The notes below the pieces were generated by a model. The model had not been told where the DNA came from. It did not search any database and saw nothing but the letters and a program-made list of their open reading frames with translations. 39,767 nt of DNA from a virus. The DNA lies in the IMG/VR virus record IMGVR_UViG_3300048837_001147, positions 1-39,767 of that record; one strand, written 5' to 3'. This document shows positions 13,531 to 21,397 of the stretch, piece by piece (position 1 is the stretch's first letter; every line of letters starts with the position of its first letter). The position numbers were made by a program, and so were the translations under genes.

Positions 13531-14483
13531 CGACCGCCTTCGACGCTGACGCCCTCCTCTCCGAGATCATCTACCGCACCCACGCGGTATCCGACCGCCG
13601 CCGCGCCGAGTGGCATATCGCCTGCCCGGTCTGCGGCCACGAGTCAAGCCCACGCTCGCCTCATGCAAGTTTCGGGCGCAAGGGCTTTCACTGCTTTGTG
13701 TGTGGCGCGGGCGGCGGGCTGGTGTGGCTGGCGGGCTTGCTGGGCATCCAGGGCGACCGCCCTGTCCTCCCGGTGCGCCCCCTCCCGGCCCCAGAATCCC
13801 CCAGAACGCCCGTTCGCTGGAAACATGATCTAGGAGCCATGATTGCGCGCTATGAGGCCGCCCCGGGGCTGCTGGCGGCGTGGGCGGCCTACAAGCCGCT
13901 GGCCCCAGGGACGATCCGGGCGCATCGCTTAGGCCTGGGCGTCCTGCCCGCCTCCAAGTGCCGTCACCCCCGCCTGATCGTACCGATCTACCGCGAGGGT
14001 CAGCCGGTGGGCCTGCGCGGGCGCGCCATTGACTGCGACTGCGCCAAGTGGCTGGCCCCGGCCGGGACGGTGATCGCCGACTACCCGCTCTACAACCAGG
14101 AGGCGCTCGGACAGGGCGCGGTCGTATGGATCACCGAGAACCCCATCGATGCATTGATGCTGACCGAGCGTACCCCCTACGTCGGGGTCGCGACCTACTC
14201 GGTCAGCTACTGGCAGGATGCCTGGCTTGCGGCGCTGCACGCCGCCCGGCCCGAGGCGGTGGTGATCGCCTACGACAATGACATCCCTGGCAACGGCGGC
14301 GCGGCGGGGCGGGCGGAGATGGAGCGAGCCTGGCTCCAGACCCACCCGCGCGTGCCCGACCCAGCCGGACCGAAGCTCGCCAATCGGCTGCTCGCGGCGG
14401 GGCTACCTACGGCGCTCTACGACTGGGGGAACGCCGCGCCCAAGAGCGACATTGGCTCGCTGCTGATGGAGGTAATGCCATGA
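13527..14483 (+). CDS. DNA primase (CHC2-type zinc finger plus TOPRIM)
   Basis: The protein is 318 aa with an ATGA overlap with the helicase. The zinc site is Cys33, Cys36, Cys56 and Cys59 (CPVCG ... HCFVCGAGG). The TOPRIM motifs are VVWITENPIDALML (Glu204) and VVIAYDNDIPGNGGA (Asp250, Asp252). It synthesises RNA primers at the phage fork together with the adjacent helicase. It is shorter than bacterial DnaG and lacks a helicase domain, which the neighbouring gene supplies. Confidence 0.9.
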   Translation: MTTAFDADALLSEIIYRTHAVSDRRRAEWHIACPVCGHESSPRSPHASFGRKGFHCFVCGAGGGLVWLAGLLGIQGDRPVLPVRPLPAPESPRTPVRWKHDLGAMIARYEAAPGLLAAWAAYKPLAPGTIRAHRLGLGVLPASKCRHPRLIVPIYREGQPVGLRGRAIDCDCAKWLAPAGTVIADYPLYNQEALGQGAVVWITENPIDALMLTERTPYVGVATYSVSYWQDAWLAALHAARPEAVVIAYDNDIPGNGGAAGRAEMERAWLQTHPRVPDPAGPKLANRLLAAGLPTALYDWGNAAPKSDIGSLLMEVMP

Positions 14484-14791
14484 GGAGCTACGCTAACCGG
14501 GTGGACAGCAATCAGGGCGAGATCGTGGCGGCGCTGCGCAAGGTCGGCGCGGTGGTCATCCCGGTGACTGGCGATGTGCGCATCGGCTTCGACCTCTTGG
14601 CGGCCTGGGGCGGTCGGCTCTACGCGCTGGAAGTCAAGGACGGGAGTAAACCACCCTCGGCGCGGCGGCTCACCCCTGGCGAGCAGGCCCGCGCCCAGGA
14701 GCTTTCCGCGGTGGGCGTGCCGCTGCATGTGGTGGAGACGCCAGAGCAGGCGCTCCAAATCTTGGGGCTGCTGACGAGCGGGGAGCGGTGA
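14480..14791 (+). CDS. VRR-NUC / resolvase-like PD-(D/E)xK nuclease
   Basis: The protein is 103 aa with an ATGA overlap with the primase. It follows the order of small phage nucleases: SNQGEIVAALRKVGA (Glu14), GFDLL (Asp38), YALEVKDG (Glu51-x-Lys53), then 'RRLTPGEQARAQELSAVGVPLHVVETPEQAL'. VRR-NUC domains cut branched DNA, so a Holliday-junction or flap nuclease role in replication and recombination is likely. Confidence 0.82.
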   Translation: MRSYANRVDSNQGEIVAALRKVGAVVIPVTGDVRIGFDLLAAWGGRLYALEVKDGSKPPSARRLTPGEQARAQELSAVGVPLHVVETPEQALQILGLLTSGER

Positions 14792-14854
14792 GACAGCCTA
14801 ACCAACCTGTGGGCATACTGCGGGCAGAGTGCGGGTAAGATTTAGGAGGCAATG

Positions 14855-15031
14855 ATGTTCTATCGCTATTTCAACTGGGAGGCATTCATGCGGCAGGCTC
14901 TCACAACAGCTCTTATGGCCGCGGCCGCTGTGTTTGTCGGCGGGGTAATCTTCGGGTGGCAGTACGCTCTGTTTCTGGCGTTCGTGGTTCTGCTGGCAAT
15001 TTCGCTGATTGAGTATGGGAGGAGTCGATGA
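14855..15031 (+). CDS. Small two-helix membrane protein
   Basis: The protein is 58 aa from ATG 14855, five bases after AGGAGG; ATG 14852 is too close. A polar start (MFYRYFNWEAFMRQ) is followed by two hydrophobic helices and a GRSR end. It overlaps the next start by ATGA. Function unknown. Confidence 0.65.
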   Translation: MFYRYFNWEAFMRQALTTALMAAAAVFVGGVIFGWQYALFLAFVVLLAISLIEYGRSR

Positions 15032-15720
15032 CGAACAAGATCGGCAGTATCCTGGTCACTGCGCTAGGCGTGGTGCTGTTGATATATTCCGCCAGCCGCA
15101 GCCTCGACTTCATCAGCCTCACCCTGCCAGCCGATAAGCAAATCCTCGCCTGGTTTGGTCTGGCTGCGCTCGACGGCGGCTTGGTCGCCTGGCTACTATC
15201 CTACCTCTACGGCTCAAACGGCGGCTGGCAGCGAGCGATTGCCATGCTGATGATCGTGGTGGATTTCCTCGGCGCGGTCGCCATGTTCACGCTCGATACG
15301 CTGTACAATGCTGGCACATCTGGCCTCGTTGCCAGCATGAGCGCCGGAGCGATCCAGTCGGCGGTGCTGGCACTATCTGGCGTCATTGCCATCAACATTG
15401 GAGCCACAGTCGCGCACCACATGCTCGATCCCGAGATGATGCGCCGCCAGGCCGAGGAGACGGCGCGGGCGCTGATCGAGGATCAGGCCATCCAGCTCAT
15501 CCATACCAACAGCCGTCAGCTGGCCGGAGAGATCGCGCCGCAGGTGGCGAGCGCCTGGCGGGATGGCATCGCGCTGGAGTACGGCCACCGGCTGCGTAAG
15601 CCGAAGGCGTTGCCAGCACAAGCGTCTGCGTTGCCAGCACTTGCCGAAGACGACAGCGCATTGCCAGCACAAGCGCCGACCCCAAACCCTACGCGGCGGC
15701 GGCGATCCAAACCGGATTAG
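15028..15720 (+). CDS. Four-helix membrane protein
   Basis: The protein is 230 aa. Hydrophobic helices lie at about 5-22, 38-57, 69-92 and 107-132. A soluble helical domain follows (DPEMMRRQAEETARALIEDQ...), then a repetitive LPAQ/ALPA tail ending in a basic patch (RRRRSKPD). The arrangement resembles DUF2637-like membrane proteins of mobile elements, but identity is not certain. The LPAQ repeats coincide with the TTGCCAGCA DNA motif, so the DNA element may shape this tail. Confidence 0.65.
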   Translation: MTNKIGSILVTALGVVLLIYSASRSLDFISLTLPADKQILAWFGLAALDGGLVAWLLSYLYGSNGGWQRAIAMLMIVVDFLGAVAMFTLDTLYNAGTSGLVASMSAGAIQSAVLALSGVIAINIGATVAHHMLDPEMMRRQAEETARALIEDQAIQLIHTNSRQLAGEIAPQVASAWRDGIALEYGHRLRKPKALPAQASALPALAEDDSALPAQAPTPNPTRRRRSKPD

Positions 15721-15758
15721 CCGTCGAGCCACATTTACTGGCAGCTTTCGCGGACGCG

Positions 15759-15953
15759 GTGCCAGTAACCGAAATGCTGGCACGCACGGGATGGCGCGTC
15801 GAGGTGACGCGAGGTGGACGTTACTGGCAATGGCGCAGAGGATCACGGGACAAAAGGGAGAGCAGCTATGGCGGCAAATTCGAACGGCTCGCAAGCGAAC
15901 GACAAGCGGAGTACCAGCAAAACAAGCAGCGTTACCGCCGCGCAAGGCCTTGA
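15759..15953 (+). CDS. Small basic protein
   Basis: The protein is 64 aa from GTG 15759. The pattern GRYWQWRRGSR...YGGKFERLASERQAEYQQNK is seen in short basic phage proteins that may bind DNA or RNA. The frame stays open upstream with protein-like sequence (EPHLLAAFADAVPV), so a longer form using a rare start within the preceding gene is possible. It overlaps the next gene by 86 nt. Confidence 0.55.
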   Translation: MPVTEMLARTGWRVEVTRGGRYWQWRRGSRDKRESSYGGKFERLASERQAEYQQNKQRYRRARP

Positions 15954-16122
15954 AATCTTGCAAGAGGCGCTTCTGCGTTGCCAGCACGCCGGATTGGACG
16001 TGCGAATTGGTGCTGGCACAAACGGCAACCTGGTGGTGATGCTGGGTGGCGTCGAAGTTCGTGCTGGCAACATCGTGCTGGCAAATGCTGGCAATCTGTC
16101 CGACGAGGCGGCCCGTGAATGA
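15868..16122 (+). CDS. Hypothetical small protein
   Basis: The protein is 84 aa from ATG 15868, preceded by AGGGAGAG. The N-terminus is polar and low-complexity. The core is helix (GLEILQEALLRCQHAGLDV) then strands (RIGAGTNGNLVVMLGGVEVRAGNIVL). Its 3' half carries five of the TGCTGGCA-type motifs. No family is assigned. Confidence 0.65.
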   Translation: MAANSNGSQANDKRSTSKTSSVTAAQGLEILQEALLRCQHAGLDVRIGAGTNGNLVVMLGGVEVRAGNIVLANAGNLSDEAARE

Positions 16123-16336
16123 GGCTGGCGCCCAGGTCTATACTGAGCCGCGCGAGGTCGCCTGCCCCGGCTGCGGTCAGGTGGTCGGCTACGAGGTGGT
16201 GTATGGCGTGCTGTATCTCCGCATCGGGCCGGTGCTGTTAACCCACGCCCAGCTCACCTGCGCCTGCTGCCGCCGCCGCTGGTACTGGAGCAATGACGAG
16301 TGGCGGATGCGGCGCTTGATGCGCAAGCCGACCTAA
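16115..16336 (+). CDS. Zinc-ribbon protein
   Basis: The protein is 73 aa from GTG 16115, overlapping the previous stop. It has cysteine pairs CPGCG and CACC about 47 residues apart, separated by a beta-rich segment, with a basic end (RRRWYWSNDEWRMRRLMRK). Last gene before the late promoter; position and zinc ribbon would suit an antiterminator or late regulator, but this is inference. Confidence 0.65.
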   Translation: MNEAGAQVYTEPREVACPGCGQVVGYEVVYGVLYLRIGPVLLTHAQLTCACCRRRWYWSNDEWRMRRLMRKPT

Positions 16337-16348
16337 CAGGAAAGATTG

Positions 16349-16376
16349 TTGACAGGCGCGCAAACCGTTGTATAAT
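16349..16376 (+). promoter_or_regulatory. Near-consensus promoter at the head of the late genes
   Basis: Perfect TTGACA (16349-16354) and perfect TATAAT (16371-16376) are separated by 16 nt. The expected start is near 16383. This is the strongest sigma70 promoter I found in the window. Confidence 0.9.
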
Positions 16377-16382
16377 CGGGAC

Positions 16383-16464
16383 AGCTAAATACCTACGGCG
16401 AGAAGGCCGGATTTGCCGCCCGACACCCAATCCCTATGGAGGGAGAGTGTGTCGGGCGTTTTTT
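16383..16464 (+). ncRNA. Short leader RNA or sRNA between promoter and terminator
   Basis: Transcription from 16383 would meet a strong terminator after about 80 nt. The RNA has a small hairpin (CGGC 16396-16399 with GCCG 16406-16409) and then the terminator stem. No ORF fits. Either it is a free small RNA, or it is the attenuated leader of the late operon, to be read through by an antitermination factor as in lambda pR'-tR'. Confidence 0.65.
16417..16464 (+). terminator. Strong Rho-independent terminator before the late genes
   Basis: CGCCCGACAC (16417-16426) pairs perfectly with GTGTCGGGCG (16449-16458). Inside, TCCCT (16431-16435) pairs with AGGGA (16440-16444). TTTTTT follows (16459-16464). 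It lies upstream of the holin-like gene, so late transcription must pass it. Confidence 0.92.
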
Positions 16465-16481
16465 GTTTCCTGGAGGTGGCG

Positions 16482-16790
16482 ATGGATAGTGCAATCTATT
16501 CTCTGGCAGGCGTTTTGATCTCGCTGCTGTTTTCGTATGTGCCTAGAGCGCGGGAATGGTTCGACGCCCACAGCGCGACTGAAAAGCGCATTGTGATGCT
16601 AGTCTTCCTGGCCGTGGCGACCGGCGCGATCTATGGTGGCGCGTGTATGGGTCTGGCTCAGACTGTACCTTGCACACGCGAGGGAGCACTTGACTTGCTG
16701 CGTGCTTTCATCGCCGCGGTGGTCGCGAACCAAGCAGCTTATATGCTCTCGCCGCAGACCAAATCGGATGAGCCGGACTGGGCGGTGTAG
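16482..16790 (+). CDS. Holin-like membrane protein
   Basis: The protein is 102 aa from ATG 16482, six bases after GGAGG. It has three hydrophobic segments (about 5-20, 34-55 and 65-87) separated by a charged loop (PRAREWFDAHSATEKR). It sits at the head of the lysis cassette, before the endolysin. Together these support a class I-type holin, which holes the membrane to release or trigger the endolysin. No family match is claimed. Confidence 0.7.
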   Translation: MDSAIYSLAGVLISLLFSYVPRAREWFDAHSATEKRIVMLVFLAVATGAIYGGACMGLAQTVPCTREGALDLLRAFIAAVVANQAAYMLSPQTKSDEPDWAV

Positions 16791-16794
16791 GCGG

Positions 16795-17202
16795 ATGGAG
16801 GTGTCGTCCGCAATCGCGGTGTTGATCGGCGCGCTTTTCGGCGGCGGCGGTATTGCCAGCCTGGTAGCCGTTTTGATCAACCGCGGCAAGGTGAAAGCGG
16901 AAGAGCAGAAGACGGTGGGCGAGGCGTGGGCGGCGCTGGTTGCGCCGATGCAAGCGCAGATCGACGCCTTGCAGCACCGGATCGCCACGCTCGAATGCGA
17001 CCTGGGCAACAGCCGCGATCTGGTCGAGCGTCTGCAAGATCAGGTACACGAGCTGCAAGCCAGCGGCGCCGACAAGGATGAAACTATTGCCGCCCAGGCT
17101 CAACAGCTGCGCGAGCTAGAGGCCGACGTGGCGGCCCTGACCCAGCAGGTGCAAGACCTTGGGCAGAAACCGCGCAAGGCCAGCAAGGGGGCGACCCCGT
17201 GA
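16795..17202 (+). CDS. Membrane-anchored coiled-coil lysis-cassette protein
   Basis: The protein is 135 aa. An N-terminal helix (about 4-23, AIAVLIGALFGGGGIASLVAVLI) is followed by a long coiled coil from residue 30 to the end (QAQIDALQHRIATLECDL ... ELEADVAALTQQVQDL). Lying between holin and endolysin, it could be an i-spanin-like or holin-regulatory protein. It overlaps the endolysin start by ATGA-type coupling (GTGACG). Confidence 0.65.
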   Translation: MEVSSAIAVLIGALFGGGGIASLVAVLINRGKVKAEEQKTVGEAWAALVAPMQAQIDALQHRIATLECDLGNSRDLVERLQDQVHELQASGADKDETIAAQAQQLRELEADVAALTQQVQDLGQKPRKASKGATP

Positions 17203-17906
17203 CGATCGTCCTGCATCCGCCGGTGGCTGCGCCGCTCACCCAACTGTGGGGCGAGCATCCCGAGTGGTACTACCGCTTCGGTTACACCACCGGCCACAAC
17301 GGCGAGGACTACGGCTGTGCGGTCGGCACGCCGATACTACCAGCTGCTCCAGGGCGGGTGATCAAGATCGCTTTCGATCCCAGCGGTTTCGGCCACTACC
17401 TCAAGCTTCAGCACGACGGCTGCCAGACGCTTTACGCTCACCTGAGCCGCGTTGACGTGCGCGTCGGGCAAGAGGTCGGGCCGAGCGACATCCTCGGTCT
17501 GTCGGGCAACACCGGCAACTCGACCGGGCCGCATCTGCACTTTGGCCTGTACCTTGGCGGGCAGGCGGTAAACCCCCGTCCATACATGGCGGCAGTTGAG
17601 GCCACACCCCAACCAGACCCGGAGCCATGCGCCGATACCGAGCATACGCCGCCCACTGTGGGGGAGCGCGGGCAGGTGGTGGTTGACCTGCTCTATCTGC
17701 GCACCGGGCCATCCCGCGAGGCGCAGACAGTCGGCAGCCTGCATCACCCGGCGCTGATCGAGATTGCTGAGACGGCGACCGAAGGGCCGCGCACCTGGGG
17801 CCGGATCACCCGCTCGCTGTGGTGCTGCTTGCGTGAGGGCTGCGTGGTGTACGTGGCCGCCCAGCCGCAGGTCGGCTGTGGGTTCGGGAGCGTATGGACG
17901 GCCTAG
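17199..17906 (+). CDS. M23-family peptidase endolysin with SH3-like domain
   Basis: The protein is 235 aa. The LytM/M23 domain (about 1-130) has the zinc ligands His33 and Asp37 (GHNGEDYG) and His114 in the catalytic HxH (PHLHFG, His112/His114), with His81 in LYAHLS. A proline-rich linker (PQPDPEPCADTEHTPP) leads to an SH3-like cell-wall-binding segment (about 150-230, VVVDLLYLRTGPSREAQTVGSL). M23 enzymes cut peptide cross-bridges in peptidoglycan. No signal peptide is seen, so export would need the holin. Confidence 0.9.
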   Translation: MTIVLHPPVAAPLTQLWGEHPEWYYRFGYTTGHNGEDYGCAVGTPILPAAPGRVIKIAFDPSGFGHYLKLQHDGCQTLYAHLSRVDVRVGQEVGPSDILGLSGNTGNSTGPHLHFGLYLGGQAVNPRPYMAAVEATPQPDPEPCADTEHTPPTVGERGQVVVDLLYLRTGPSREAQTVGSLHHPALIEIAETATEGPRTWGRITRSLWCCLREGCVVYVAAQPQVGCGFGSVWTA

Positions 17907-18445
17907 CGTGGGAGCAGCAGCCGGGTGAACCGGCGCGCTGGTTTGCGCGTTTCACGGCCTACCGGCTGTTGGGGTTTAATCGCTCCCTGATCGACGCGCT
18001 CAATGCTGAAAAGGACGCGAAAGGACGCGAAAGGGCGCAGCGCGCGCCGGGTTCTTGGCGGCGTGCTGCCGTGGCGTGGCAGTGGCAAGCCCGCGCCGAA
18101 GCCTGGGACGCCTCCCTCGCCCAGCAAGCCGAACAGCTCGCCGAGGCCGAGCGCATCCGCGTCCTCTCGAGCGGCTTCGCCCAGACCCATGAGCGGGTGC
18201 GCCTGCTGGGCGACCTCGTCGAGCAGCTGCGCGCCGAGGTTAAAGAACGTTTGTGGGATGAGGCCCGCCTGAACGAGGGTCTCCTGCGCCAACTGCGCGG
18301 CCTGCTCGACGACCTGGCCGCCGAGACCGGCGGGCGCATCAAGCGCGCCGAGGTGTTGGGCGACGGTCTCACCCGTATCGAGGTGGTATATGCAGACGCC
18401 GCAACCGGGGCAGACGCTGCGGGTGACGCTGCCCCGGCTGCATGA
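17894..18445 (+). CDS. terS: Terminase small subunit
   Basis: The protein is 183 aa. The N-terminal half has a helical DNA-binding-like region (ARFTAYRLLGFNRSLIDALNAEK ... PGSWRRAAVAWQWQARAEAWD), typical of TerS-like proteins. Long helices follow (about 75-150), probably for oligomerisation. It overlaps the endolysin by 13 nt and TerL by 56 nt. TerS recognises the packaging site and loads TerL. Confidence 0.78.
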   Translation: MDGLAWEQQPGEPARWFARFTAYRLLGFNRSLIDALNAEKDAKGRERAQRAPGSWRRAAVAWQWQARAEAWDASLAQQAEQLAEAERIRVLSSGFAQTHERVRLLGDLVEQLRAEVKERLWDEARLNEGLLRQLRGLLDDLAAETGGRIKRAEVLGDGLTRIEVVYADAATGADAAGDAAPAA

Positions 18446-19667
18446 CGCCCAGTCTCGGGTAGCGCAAGAAGCAAGGCGGTACAACGTGGTGGACTGTGGG
18501 CGCCGGTTTGGCAAGACGACCTTGGGCATCAACCTGCTGACCGAGCCGCTGCTGGCCGGGCTGCCGGTGGCCTGGTTCAGCCCCACCTACCGCATGATGA
18601 CCGAGGTCTGGCGCGCGGTCAAGCAGATTTTCGCGCCCGTCACCCGCGACAAGTCGGAGCAGGAGTACCGCCTCGAACTGCTCACCGGCGGCACGCTCGA
18701 GCTGTGGAGCCTGACCGATCCCGAGGCCAGCCGTGGGCGCAAGTACGCGCGCACCGTGATCGACGAGGCGGCCAAGGTGCGCCGCCTGGAAGAAGCCTGG
18801 AACGAGGTCATCCGCGCCACCCTGGCCGACCTGCGCGGCGGGGCCTGGTTCCTTTCCACCCCCAAGGGCCTCAACTACTTCTACCGCCTGTTCCGCCTGG
18901 CGGAGACTGAGCCGACCTGGGCGCGCTGGCAGTTCGCCACCGCCGCCAATCCCTACATCCACGGGGAAGAGATCGAGGCCATGCGCCGCGACCTGCCCGA
19001 GCGGGTCTTCCGCCAGGAGATCATGGCCGAGTTCGTCGAGGACGGCGGTTACTTCCAGGGGGTAGACGCCGCCTGCCGCATCACCCAGCCGGATCAGCCC
19101 GAAGCCCACGCCGGGCACGCCCTCTTCCTGGGGGCGGACTGGGCGCTCAGTAATGACTTCACCGTACTGACGGTGGGCTGCCAGACCTGCGGGCGCATTG
19201 TGGACTGGGAGCGCTTCAACCAGATTGAGTTCCGCTATCAGCGCGAGCGCCTGGTCTCGCTGGCGGATCGCTGGCACGTCGAGGGCGTCCTGCCGGAGCG
19301 CAACTCCATTGGCGAGCCGAACATCGAGATGCTGCGCGACCGCCTCCCGATCCTGCGCGGGCCAGATGGCAAGCCGGGGTTCCTGACCACCGCCACCACC
19401 AAACCGGCCTTGATCCAGGCGCTGGCGAACGGGCTGGAACACGACGGCCTGGCCGCGCCGACCGCCTACGCCGAGGAGCTGCGCTCCTTCGAGGTGGAGA
19501 CCGGCGCCGGGGGCTACCCGCGCTTCTCCGCTCCCGATGGGATGCACGACGACTGCGTAATGAGCCTGGCGCTCACCTGGTGGGCGATGACACGAGCCAC
19601 CAGCGGGGCCGCCTGGACACGATGGGCCGCGGCGTCCCTTCCCGCCGCAGAGGATCGCCATGAGTGA
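18390..19667 (+). CDS. terL: Terminase large subunit
   Basis: The protein is 425 aa. ATPase: Walker A CGRRFGKTT (36-44), Walker B RTVIDEA with Asp125 and Glu126, coupling motif FLSTPKG (154-160). RNase H-like nuclease: GADWALSNDF with Asp250, and HDDCVMSLAL with Asp387/Asp388 near the C-terminus. It cuts concatemers and pumps DNA into the prohead through the portal. All key residues are present. Confidence 0.95.
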   Translation: MQTPQPGQTLRVTLPRLHDAQSRVAQEARRYNVVDCGRRFGKTTLGINLLTEPLLAGLPVAWFSPTYRMMTEVWRAVKQIFAPVTRDKSEQEYRLELLTGGTLELWSLTDPEASRGRKYARTVIDEAAKVRRLEEAWNEVIRATLADLRGGAWFLSTPKGLNYFYRLFRLAETEPTWARWQFATAANPYIHGEEIEAMRRDLPERVFRQEIMAEFVEDGGYFQGVDAACRITQPDQPEAHAGHALFLGADWALSNDFTVLTVGCQTCGRIVDWERFNQIEFRYQRERLVSLADRWHVEGVLPERNSIGEPNIEMLRDRLPILRGPDGKPGFLTTATTKPALIQALANGLEHDGLAAPTAYAEELRSFEVETGAGGYPRFSAPDGMHDDCVMSLALTWWAMTRATSGAAWTRWAAASLPAAEDRHE

Positions 19668-21294
19668 AACTGTTAGTGGCAGCGTTAGTGGCAACGTAAC
19701 TGACCTGAGCTGGCACGCCCCGGTGCGCCCGGACGAGCGCCTTACCGAGCGTTTCGGGCCGGGGCGTCCGATCATGCCCACCCAGGCGGAGGAAGCGCCG
19801 CGCCTCTTCCAGTACCGCCCAGGGATCAACCTGGTGAGTATGCCGCGGGCAGGTTTCGGGCTAGTTCCGTTCGCCTCGCTGCGCAACCTGGCCGCCACCT
19901 GCAAAGAGATTCGGCTGAACATCGAACTCATCAAGCGCCAGATCCGCGGCTTGGAGTGGGAGATCACCAGCGATGACCGCAACGCCCCGACCGCCGCCGG
20001 CAAGCTGGCGATCGACAAGGCGACCCGCGCTTTCGAGCGCCCCGACGGCTTCCATGACTTCGACGCCTGGGTCAACGAGCTGTTAGAAGAGCAGCTCACC
20101 ACCGACGCGGTCACGATCTGGCCGGAGATGGACTTGGGCGGGCGGCTCCTGGGGCTGGAAGTCATCGACGGGACAACCATCCGCCCGCTGCTCGATCTGC
20201 GCGGGCGCATCTGCCGCCCCCCGGCCCCGGCCTATATCCAGATGCTGCATGGCATGGCGGCGGGGGCGTGGAGCCGCGACCGACTTATCTACCGCCCGCT
20301 CAACACGGCAGTTCACAGCCCATACGGCACTTCACCCATTGAGTGGATGCTGATGACGGTCAACCTGGCGCTGCGGCGCGAGCTGAATCATGTGGCCGCC
20401 TTCACCGAGGGCAACATTCCCGAGGCCCTGATCGGCGCGCCCGCCAGTTGGACGCAGACCCAGATCGAGACCTGGCAGGGCTACTGGGACGCCCTGGCGG
20501 CGGGCAATACCGCGGTGCTGCGCAAGATGCACTGGGTGCCGCTCGAGTCGGGACGCGGGGCGCTGCCGATCTACGAGTTCCGCAAGGATGACATCTCGTC
20601 CATCGAGCGCGACAAGTGGCTGATGCAGGTGGCCTGCTGGGCGTTCGGCAACAGCCCGGCGGAGTTCGGCCTGACCTCGGGCGACGGCTTGGGCGGCAAG
20701 GGTTTTGGCGAAAGCCAGGAGAACGTCCAGTACCGTTCGATGATCGGGCCGCTGACGCAGTATCTGGCGCGACTGTTCACCGAGGTGCTGCGGGAGCGCC
20801 TGGGCCTGCGCGGCCTGCGCTGGCACTGGAAGGGGCTAGACCCGCAGGAAGATCGCTTGCAGCAGGCCCAGGTGGACGAGATTTACCTGCGCTCGGGGGT
20901 GTACTCGCCCAGCTTTGTGCAGGATCGCCTAGGGGTGGGCGCGGCCTTCCGGCCCGAGCCGGGGAGCGTCAATCCTCTCGCTCAGGCCCCTTCACCCTTT
21001 GGCGGGTTCGGACTGCCCTTCGGTCAGGCGGCTGCTCTTCCCGCCGGTGAGGCGACCCAGGCCGACCTGCGCCGCTGGCTGACCAAGTCGCTCAAAGCGG
21101 TCAAGGCCGGACGCGCCGCGGCGGTAGCCTTCACTAGTCAGGCCATCGACAGCGACTGCATGGCGCAGATCGAGGCCGGGCTGGAGGATGCCCAGAGCGA
21201 GACCGAGGTGCGTCAGGTATTTGCGCGGGCCAGCCGGGAGGCGGCCCATCCCGATTTTTTTCGTCAAGGCCAGGGTTGGGAAAGCTATGGTTGA
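19660..21294 (+). CDS. Portal protein
   Basis: The protein is 544 aa. After a variable N-terminus it follows the portal layout: 'LEWEITSDD' (wing), 'EEQLTTDAVTIWPEMDLGGRLLGLEVIDGTTIRPLLD', 'SRDRLIYRPLN', 'YGTSPIEWMLMTVNLALRRELNHVAAFTEGNIPEALI', and 'ACWAFGNSPAEFGLTSGDGLGGKGFGESQENVQYRSMIGPLTQYLARLFTEVL'. It forms the dodecameric DNA channel. It overlaps TerL by 8 nt. The C-terminal 100 residues are Pro/Ala-rich, then helical. Confidence 0.92.
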   Translation: MSETVSGSVSGNVTDLSWHAPVRPDERLTERFGPGRPIMPTQAEEAPRLFQYRPGINLVSMPRAGFGLVPFASLRNLAATCKEIRLNIELIKRQIRGLEWEITSDDRNAPTAAGKLAIDKATRAFERPDGFHDFDAWVNELLEEQLTTDAVTIWPEMDLGGRLLGLEVIDGTTIRPLLDLRGRICRPPAPAYIQMLHGMAAGAWSRDRLIYRPLNTAVHSPYGTSPIEWMLMTVNLALRRELNHVAAFTEGNIPEALIGAPASWTQTQIETWQGYWDALAAGNTAVLRKMHWVPLESGRGALPIYEFRKDDISSIERDKWLMQVACWAFGNSPAEFGLTSGDGLGGKGFGESQENVQYRSMIGPLTQYLARLFTEVLRERLGLRGLRWHWKGLDPQEDRLQQAQVDEIYLRSGVYSPSFVQDRLGVGAAFRPEPGSVNPLAQAPSPFGGFGLPFGQAAALPAGEATQADLRRWLTKSLKAVKAGRAAAVAFTSQAIDSDCMAQIEAGLEDAQSETEVRQVFARASREAAHPDFFRQGQGWESYG

Positions 21295-21397
21295 TCCGCA
21301 GGAGGCCGAGAAGGATGCCGCCATCCGGGGACTGCGAGCGCAGCTCGCCGCCTACTTCCGCGATCTGCAAGGGCGTGTCTTGGAGGCGCAGGAGTGA
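21287..21397 (+). CDS. Small helical protein between portal and MuF
   Basis: The protein is 36 aa. Its start overlaps the portal stop (ATGGTTGA) and its end overlaps the MuF start (GTGA). It is one charged helix (EAEKDAAIRGLRAQLAAYFRDLQGRVLEAQ). It may be an assembly peptide or a detached N-terminus of the next protein. Confidence 0.55.
   Translation: MVDPQEAEKDAAIRGLRAQLAAYFRDLQGRVLEAQE

Larger units (their letters stand above)
14991..16094. repeat. Cluster of TGCTGGCA/TGCCAGCA motifs
   Basis: Exact 8-mers in either orientation start at 14991, 15309, 15330, 15365, 15611, 15632, 15662, 15775, 15979, 16011, 16062, 16076 and 16086. Variants TACTGGCA (15736, 15822) and TGCCAGTA (15760) add three. 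Chance would give far fewer than one in 1.1 kb. The copies fall in several genes and reading frames, so the signal is at DNA level: possibly iterons of an origin, a partition or packaging site, or a regulator-binding array. Confidence 0.75.

Noticed and set aside
15563-16039. 158-aa plus-strand ORF overlapping three small genes
   Set aside because: Arg/Cys/His-rich shadow composition; the overlapping frames have better starts and protein-like content.
18369-20210. 613-aa ORF on the minus strand opposite terL and the portal gene
   Set aside because: It is antisense to two conserved genes with all catalytic residues in place; long antisense frames are common in G+C-rich coding DNA.
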